Shown piece after piece: positions 59,685-64,000 of a stretch of DNA of 64,000 nucleotides (position 1 is its first letter; each line of letters opens with the position of its first letter). Both the position numbers and the translations under genes were made by a program. Source of the DNA: Actinoalloteichus caeruleus DSM 43889 (lineage in GTDB: Bacteria; Actinomycetota; Actinomycetes; Mycobacteriales; Pseudonocardiaceae); NCBI RefSeq assembly GCF_000429185.2, contig NZ_AUBJ02000001.1:4960001-5024000 (forward strand), given 5' to 3'. The notes under the pieces are model-generated. The model was not told the origin of the DNA. It made no database searches and was given only the letters and a program-made list of their open reading frames with translations.

Positions 59685-59827
59685 TCGCGCTGGTACGTCA
59701 CCCGCTCAACCGGCTGCCCGTTCTACTCGGTCCGCTCCCGCACCGGCTCAGGGGAGTGGCAGCAGGGTCACCGGGAACGGCATGTTCTCCCCGTCCCAGG
59801 GGGCATCGCGAGGCGCCCCCCGGCGAG

Positions 59828-61060
59828 CTATTCGTCCTCGGTGGAGACGAGGAGGAAGTCGACCACCAGCGCGCACGGTGCGCCCTCCGCGTCCCGTCCC
59901 AGCCACGTCGGGTAGCTGCCGTCCCCCTCCCCGGCCCGGAACACCACCAGCGAACCCCCGGACGACGAGTCCACCAGTTCGACCGGCTTCTCCACGTCCA
60001 CCGGCGGAACCGCGTCCTCGCTGACCACGCGTGCCGCCCATCCGGTGGCCTCGGCCGCGCAGAGGCAGGCCAGCCCGGAGTCCACACCGAAACCGAAGAA
60101 CTCCCCCGCGCGCAGTTCCAGCGGGTCCTGGCCCGCGCGCAGCGCCGGTTCCCAGCTCGTCGGGACACCGCCACCCCACCGGACGCGCGCGGCGGCCACC
60201 AGCGGTCCCTCTCCCGGCCGCTCCGTGTCGACCAGCGCGAGTTCGACCGGATGCCGTCCCTTCGGCAGGCGCACGACCAGCGGATCGGTGTCCGCCTCCA
60301 CCGAATGCGGGTCGGCGGTCACCACCCGGCCGGTCGGGAGCACCAGCGTCCCCGCCGCGAGCGGGTCCCGGCTGAGCGCGGGCCGCCCGTCGCGGAACAC
60401 GGACCGGCAGCCCTCGACGAAGAGGCGATCCGGCCGCTCCGGCAGCAGGGGGCGCGGCGGCTCCCACAACCGGGTCCCGGCCGGAACCGGGGTCTCCACC
60501 ACCTCGGAGTCCTCCGCCTCCCGAAGGGTCGGACGCGGGGTGGACGTCGAAGTGGAGGCGCCGGAGAGGCTGGTCAGCAGGGGGACCCAGTCCCCGAACT
60601 CGGGGAAGTCCCTCCACAACGGGTCGGCGTCGATGACGTTCACCGTCTCGCTGGCGGGTCCGTCGGCGCCTCGCGGCTCCCGGTGCACCGTCACCCGGCC
60701 ACGGTGGTCGTACCGTTCGCGGTGGAGGGCGGCACCCGGGTCGAACTCGGCCTGGTCCTCGGCCTGGTAACCCCAGTGCTCCAACGCCAGCGGGAAGAGC
60801 CGCCCCTCCAGCATCTCCCGCAGTTCGATGCGGGCCGCCCGGCGCCGCTGCCCGTCGAACAGCCACACGCCCAGGTAGCGGTCGGCCACGCCCACCTGGA
60901 GCAGGGCCTGCGGGGCGTCCCCGTTGGACAGCAGCACCGCGTACCGGGACCCGGCCTCGTGCCGCGCCCGCGCGGTCGCGGTGCGCAGCGGCCCGAGCAG
61001 GTCACGGGCATCCGCGTCCCAGTCCTCGCCGTACCGCACGTTCATGATCGGCGCTGTCAT
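59828..61060 (-). CDS. DUF4241 domain protein with an added N-terminal domain
   Basis: A 410-residue cytoplasmic protein. The C-terminal ~200 residues match DUF4241: AGTLVLPTGRVVTADP, RLPKGRHPVELALV, a GFGVDSGLACLCAAEA segment and the end DGSYPTWLGRDAEG followed by ALVVDFLLV. The N-terminal ~150 residues are a separate domain (MTAPIMNVRYGEDWDADARD, QALLQVGVADRYLGVWLFDG, ERYDHRGRVTVHRE), linked by a Ser/Thr/Pro stretch near 170. DUF4241 has no known activity, and I recall it mainly as a stand-alone protein, sometimes in immunity-like settings. No toxin gene is adjacent. Confidence 0.8.
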   Translation of the reverse strand: MTAPIMNVRYGEDWDADARDLLGPLRTATARARHEAGSRYAVLLSNGDAPQALLQVGVADRYLGVWLFDGQRRRAARIELREMLEGRLFPLALEHWGYQAEDQAEFDPGAALHRERYDHRGRVTVHREPRGADGPASETVNVIDADPLWRDFPEFGDWVPLLTSLSGASTSTSTPRPTLREAEDSEVVETPVPAGTRLWEPPRPLLPERPDRLFVEGCRSVFRDGRPALSRDPLAAGTLVLPTGRVVTADPHSVEADTDPLVVRLPKGRHPVELALVDTERPGEGPLVAAARVRWGGGVPTSWEPALRAGQDPLELRAGEFFGFGVDSGLACLCAAEATGWAARVVSEDAVPPVDVEKPVELVDSSSGGSLVVFRAGEGDGSYPTWLGRDAEGAPCALVVDFLLVSTEDE

Positions 61061-61209
61061 GGCCGTCCTCCAGCTCCTCGGGTTCCGCCCGGGAAACTAG
61101 CCGGTGCCCGGTACGACCGGTTCCGCCGGGCGCCCCGGCCAGGGCGCCCACCGCCGCGCACCCGGACCGGGCGGCGACCAGGCGCGGGTGGGAGCAGCGG
61201 GTTCCGACG

Positions 61210-61842
61210 TCAGAGCCCCGACCGGTCCAGGGTGCTGGCGACGACGGCGTGTTCCTCGGGAAGACCCCACCGGTGCCGGTAGACGGCGATCACCAGGTCC
61301 CGCAGGTGCGCCTCCTCCCCCGGGGCGAGTCGGGCGGTCATCAGCCGCATCGGGTCCCACTGGGGCCGCCCTCCCGGGGTGTCGTGAGGGGTGAGGTACC
61401 CCTCGACCTGGAGCAACACGCCGTCCTGACGCTCGTAGAACCGGATGCGCCGGCGCCGGACCAGCTCCTCGACCTCGTCGACACCGTCCTCCTCCGGATC
61501 CTCGACGTCCCAGAGCAGCCGGGACCGCCCCCCGGCGGCGAGCCGGGACGTCATCGCCCGCCACAACGCGGCGCCGACCCCCCGCCCCCGCTGGGACTCG
61601 TCAACGACCAGGTACCGCAGGTAGGTCCATCGCGTGTCGCCGAGATGACGCAGCACCGCGAGGCCGAGCGGTGCGCCGTCGCCGTCGACCAGCGCCAGTG
61701 CCTCCTCGTCCTGCCGTCCCGAGGCCACCGCCTCGGTGAACGGGGCCCGGAGGTGCTCGGCGAACCCGCTCTCGTAGATGTGGCGCAACCGGGCCGCCGC
61801 CTCGGCGGACAGGGCGGAGACGGGGGACAGGGACGTGTTCAT
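61210..61842 (-). CDS. GNAT family N-acetyltransferase
   Basis: A 210-residue acetyltransferase. Strand LRYLVVDESQRGRGVGAALW (~75-94) holds the acetyl-CoA loop RGRGVGAA. An acidic insert (VEDPEEDGVDEVEELVRR) follows, then RIRFYERQDGVLL, where RIRFYER is the usual C-terminal GNAT segment. The final part (PMRLMTARLAPGEEAHLRDLVIAVYRHRWG) is an extension of unknown role. The frame is continuous far upstream, but ATG 61842 is the first that gives a normal GNAT N-terminus. Substrate unknown. Confidence 0.85.
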   Translation of the reverse strand: MNTSLSPVSALSAEAAARLRHIYESGFAEHLRAPFTEAVASGRQDEEALALVDGDGAPLGLAVLRHLGDTRWTYLRYLVVDESQRGRGVGAALWRAMTSRLAAGGRSRLLWDVEDPEEDGVDEVEELVRRRRIRFYERQDGVLLQVEGYLTPHDTPGGRPQWDPMRLMTARLAPGEEAHLRDLVIAVYRHRWGLPEEHAVVASTLDRSGL

Positions 61843-61955
61843 CGCTTCTCGCAGACCTCGTGGGCGGGTGGAACGGGAGTGCTGGCATCGCCGCCGTGAC
61901 GCGTCGGGCGGCCCACCCGGGCAGCCATGCCGCGCCTCGGGTCGGGGCGGCTGGG

Positions 61956-63563
61956 TCACGGCGACCAGGAACCCGTGGACCGGTCGAACACCGCGCCGCC
62001 CAGTTCCCCGAGGACCGCCTTGGTGACCCGCTCGGACGCCGTCCTGGGGAGGTCGGGGTGGAACTCCCAGTAGCGGGGAACCTTGAAGGCGGCCAGGCGG
62101 CTGGCGCAGAACTCGGCCAGGTCGGAGGGGGACACCGCGTCCGGTTCCCGCAGCGCCAGGTAGGCCTTGACCTCCTCCCCGCGAAGCTCGTCCACGACAC
62201 CGGTGACCGCCGCCAGTCGCACGGCCGGGTGGGTGAGCAGGACCTCCTCCACCTCCCTGGCCGCGATGTTCTCCCCGGCCCGCCGGACCATGTCCTTCAA
62301 CCGGCCACAGTGGTACACCCGCCCTCGTTCGTCCAGTCGACCCAGGTCCCCGGTGTGGAACCAGCCCTGTCGGATGACGCGGGCGGTGGCCTCGGGATCG
62401 TCGAGGTAGCCGCGCATCATCCCGGGCCCCCGCAGGGTGAGCTCGCCGACCAGCCCCGTGGGCACCGGGTTCCCGTCGGAGTCGACGATCCGCACCTCCC
62501 GGGAACGGGTGGGGCGGCCGAGGCAACCGGTGCCCACCAGCTCGTCGTGCTCCTCGGCACCCACCCTGATGTCCGCTCCGGTCTCCGTCATCCCGAACGC
62601 CTCGTACCAGGGCACGCCCCAGCGCCGCTCCAACTCGCCGTGCAGGGCGGGAGGGATCGCGGAGCACTGCACGGCCCGCACCCGGTGGTCCCGGTCGGCG
62701 ACGGAGGGGGGCATCCGCAGCAGCAGCGTCGGCATCGCCCCGAGGCAGTAGAAGTAGGTCACCCGGTGTTCCCGCACCCGCGACCAGAAGCTGCTCGGGT
62801 GGAAGCCGTCGAGCACCACCAGTTCCGCCCCGGCCAACAGGGCCGCCACGACGTTCCACTGCGGGTCGACGTAGGAGAAGGGCTGCGCCGTGAGCAGCAC
62901 GTCCGCCTCGCCCAGGTGCGGGAACTCCGCCACCATGCCGCCGCCGAGCACCGTCCAGTACCGGTGGGAGAGCACACATCCCTTGGGACGACCGGTGGTC
63001 CCGGAGGTGAACTGGATGTTCACCGTGTCCTCCGGTTCCGGCTGGTGGTCCTCGACGGGGGCCGCCCCCCGGTCGGTCGCCAGGTCTTCGGCCAGGAGGA
63101 CGTTCGCCAGGCCGGGAAGCGTGGCGGGCAACGCGGCGAGCAGGTCCGTGAACTCCGGGGAGGTCACGACGGCATGGGTGCCGGCGGTGCGGAGCAGGTG
63201 CTCGGTGTCGACGCCGCGGTACTTCGCGTTGACGGGGACCATCACCGCGCCGAGCCGGGCGAGACCGAGCCAGACCAGGGGGTACTCGGGCCGGTTGCGC
63301 AGCAGGACCGCCACCCGGTGGCCGGCGCGCACCCCCCGGGCCCGCAGTGCCGCCGCCACCTGGGCGGTGCGCCGGTCCACCTCGGCGAAGGTGAGCCGGA
63401 CCGGCGCGGCACGGGGGGTGTCCGGGTCCGCCGACCCCGGGTCGAGGTCGAAGGTCCAGGCCACCCGGTCGGGCCACCGCTCCGCCGCGCGCCGGACCGC
63501 GGTGACCAGGTCCGGCACCCGGTGGGCGGCGAGCCCACCGGGTCCCGTCGCGAGCTCACTCAT
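61956..63563 (-). CDS. AMP-dependent acyl-CoA synthetase/ligase
   Basis: A 535-residue enzyme of the ANL superfamily that activates a carboxylic acid as acyl-AMP and then acyl-CoA. P-loop-like FTSGTTGRPKGCVLSH, VQCSAIPP, YEAFGMTETGADI, WFHTGDLGRLDE and the hinge GRLKDMVRRAGENIAAREVEE are all present. The catalytic lysine would be in PRTASERVTKAVL, where the usual RTxTGKxxK motif reads less typically (TASERVTK). It resembles fatty-acid or carnitine/crotonobetaine-CoA ligases (CaiC-like). Its ATG lies inside the end of the enoyl-CoA hydratase gene (8-bp overlap), so both act in the same CoA-ester pathway. Confidence 0.9.
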   Translation of the reverse strand: MSELATGPGGLAAHRVPDLVTAVRRAAERWPDRVAWTFDLDPGSADPDTPRAAPVRLTFAEVDRRTAQVAAALRARGVRAGHRVAVLLRNRPEYPLVWLGLARLGAVMVPVNAKYRGVDTEHLLRTAGTHAVVTSPEFTDLLAALPATLPGLANVLLAEDLATDRGAAPVEDHQPEPEDTVNIQFTSGTTGRPKGCVLSHRYWTVLGGGMVAEFPHLGEADVLLTAQPFSYVDPQWNVVAALLAGAELVVLDGFHPSSFWSRVREHRVTYFYCLGAMPTLLLRMPPSVADRDHRVRAVQCSAIPPALHGELERRWGVPWYEAFGMTETGADIRVGAEEHDELVGTGCLGRPTRSREVRIVDSDGNPVPTGLVGELTLRGPGMMRGYLDDPEATARVIRQGWFHTGDLGRLDERGRVYHCGRLKDMVRRAGENIAAREVEEVLLTHPAVRLAAVTGVVDELRGEEVKAYLALREPDAVSPSDLAEFCASRLAAFKVPRYWEFHPDLPRTASERVTKAVLGELGGAVFDRSTGSWSP

Positions 63564-64000
63564 GGCGGACCCGCCCGGGGTCGGAGCCCGTGTCGGCGCG
63601 GCGACGCTCGAACTCCTGCCGACCCACATCGGATTCCGAGGTGAAGCGGGTCGTGACGGCGTGGTCCAGCTCGACCGACATGGCCTGTTCCAGGGTGTGG
63701 TCCATCCCGCTGTCGAGCACACGTTTGGCGAGGGCCAGCGCGGTGCGGGGCCGCTCCCGCAACCGCTCGGCCAGCTCGCGGGCGGCGGCCTCGTGCGTCC
63801 CGGCGGGGACCACCCGGTTGACCAGGCCGAGTCCCGAGGCCGTCTCCGCGTCCAGCCGGTCGCCGAGCATCAGCGCCTCCTTGGCCCGCATCGGGCCGAC
63901 CGCCAGGGGCAGGAGGCGTGAGATGCCGCCCGTGACGCTGAGGCCGACCCCGACCTCGGGGAAACCGAAGGACGCGTCCTCCGCCGCCACCACGAGGTCG
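63556..64000 (-). CDS. Enoyl-CoA hydratase/isomerase (5' end beyond the window)
   Basis: The C-terminal ~145 residues of a crotonase-fold protein are visible: DLVVAAEDASFGFPEVGVGL, which holds the conserved acidic loop, then GGISRLLPLAVGPMRAKEAL, LGLVNRVVPAGTHEAAARELAERL and ALALAKRVLDSG. It ends in a charged tail. The start is outside the window. It overlaps the acyl-CoA ligase by 8 bp, so it is the upstream gene of that operon. Confidence 0.88.
   Translation of the reverse strand, partial: DLVVAAEDASFGFPEVGVGLSVTGGISRLLPLAVGPMRAKEALMLGDRLDAETASGLGLVNRVVPAGTHEAAARELAERLRERPRTALALAKRVLDSGMDHTLEQAMSVELDHAVTTRFTSESDVGRQEFERRRADTGSDPGRVRHE

Noticed and set aside
1-64000. Possible tRNA, rRNA, prophage or insertion sequence
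   Set aside because: No cloverleaf-like sequence, transposase or integrase motif or terminal inverted repeat was recognised on either strand. A tRNAscan-SE and ISfinder run would settle this.

Overview
The window is about 70% G+C, nearly fully coding, and uses GTG and even TTG starts freely. It carries a fused multifunctional 2-oxoglutarate decarboxylase (Kgd), an EspG/PPE-like type VII secretion module, a Streptomyces-type subtilisin inhibitor, chaplin-like small secreted proteins and DUF6104. Together these point to a mycelial actinomycete, most likely of the Pseudonocardiaceae. This placement is inferred from gene content, not from a database search. I see no rRNA, tRNA, insertion sequence, phage gene or CRISPR array.

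Layout. 1-7 kb: an N-acetyltransferase cut by the window edge, a histidine phosphatase, an RmlC-type sugar epimerase, malic enzyme, and a PAS-PAS-PAS-GGDEF-EAL cyclic-di-GMP protein. 7-12.3 kb: a BpsA-like (branched polyamine synthase family) protein with a long C-terminal extension, then a translationally coupled OpuC-type osmoprotectant ABC operon ending at a perfect 16-bp hairpin. 12.4-15 kb: a secreted choice-of-anchor-P-like protein and an L,D-transpeptidase lipoprotein, then about 860 bp without a convincing gene. 15-23.4 kb: histidine utilisation (IclR regulator, hutH, hutU, an M20 amidohydrolase, hutF, hutI). The set matches the HutF deiminase route, with the M20 enzyme standing where an N-formylglutamate deformylase is needed.

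23.5-27.2 kb: DUF6104, then a four-gene minus-strand module (PE-like protein, DUF3558 lipoprotein, Gly/Pro-rich PPE-like protein, EspG chaperone), part of it visibly less GC-rich than its surroundings. 27.6-37.7 kb: kgd, a fused two-module ABC exporter, and an ABC ATPase/permease pair whose ATPase ends in a Pro-Gly-Tyr-Gln repeat tail. 38-45.6 kb: a pair of small actinobacterial proteins, alanine dehydrogenase, an MFS exporter, SSI, a secreted SGNH hydrolase, a thiolase and CutA. 45.7-49.5 kb: two chaplin-like paralogues and a large secreted protein of unknown function. 48.9-54.6 kb: a TetR regulator with tandem operators beside an accD1-accA1-acyl-CoA dehydrogenase operon, probably for leucine/isovalerate breakdown.

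54.6-61 kb: a DUF3558 lipoprotein, an LLM flavin oxidoreductase, an alpha/beta hydrolase, a second IclR regulator, an unknown 118-aa protein and a DUF4241 protein. One palindromic DNA motif recurs upstream of the oxidoreductase, the IclR gene and the unknown gene, which suggests a small local regulon. 61-64 kb: an acetyltransferase, and an enoyl-CoA hydratase (cut by the window end) overlapping an AMP-dependent acyl-CoA ligase.

Many genes end at strong GC-rich stem-loops, and several operons use GTGA or ATGA-type stop/start overlaps. Product names rest on motifs recognised by eye. Hairpins and operators were found by reading, without folding or motif software.
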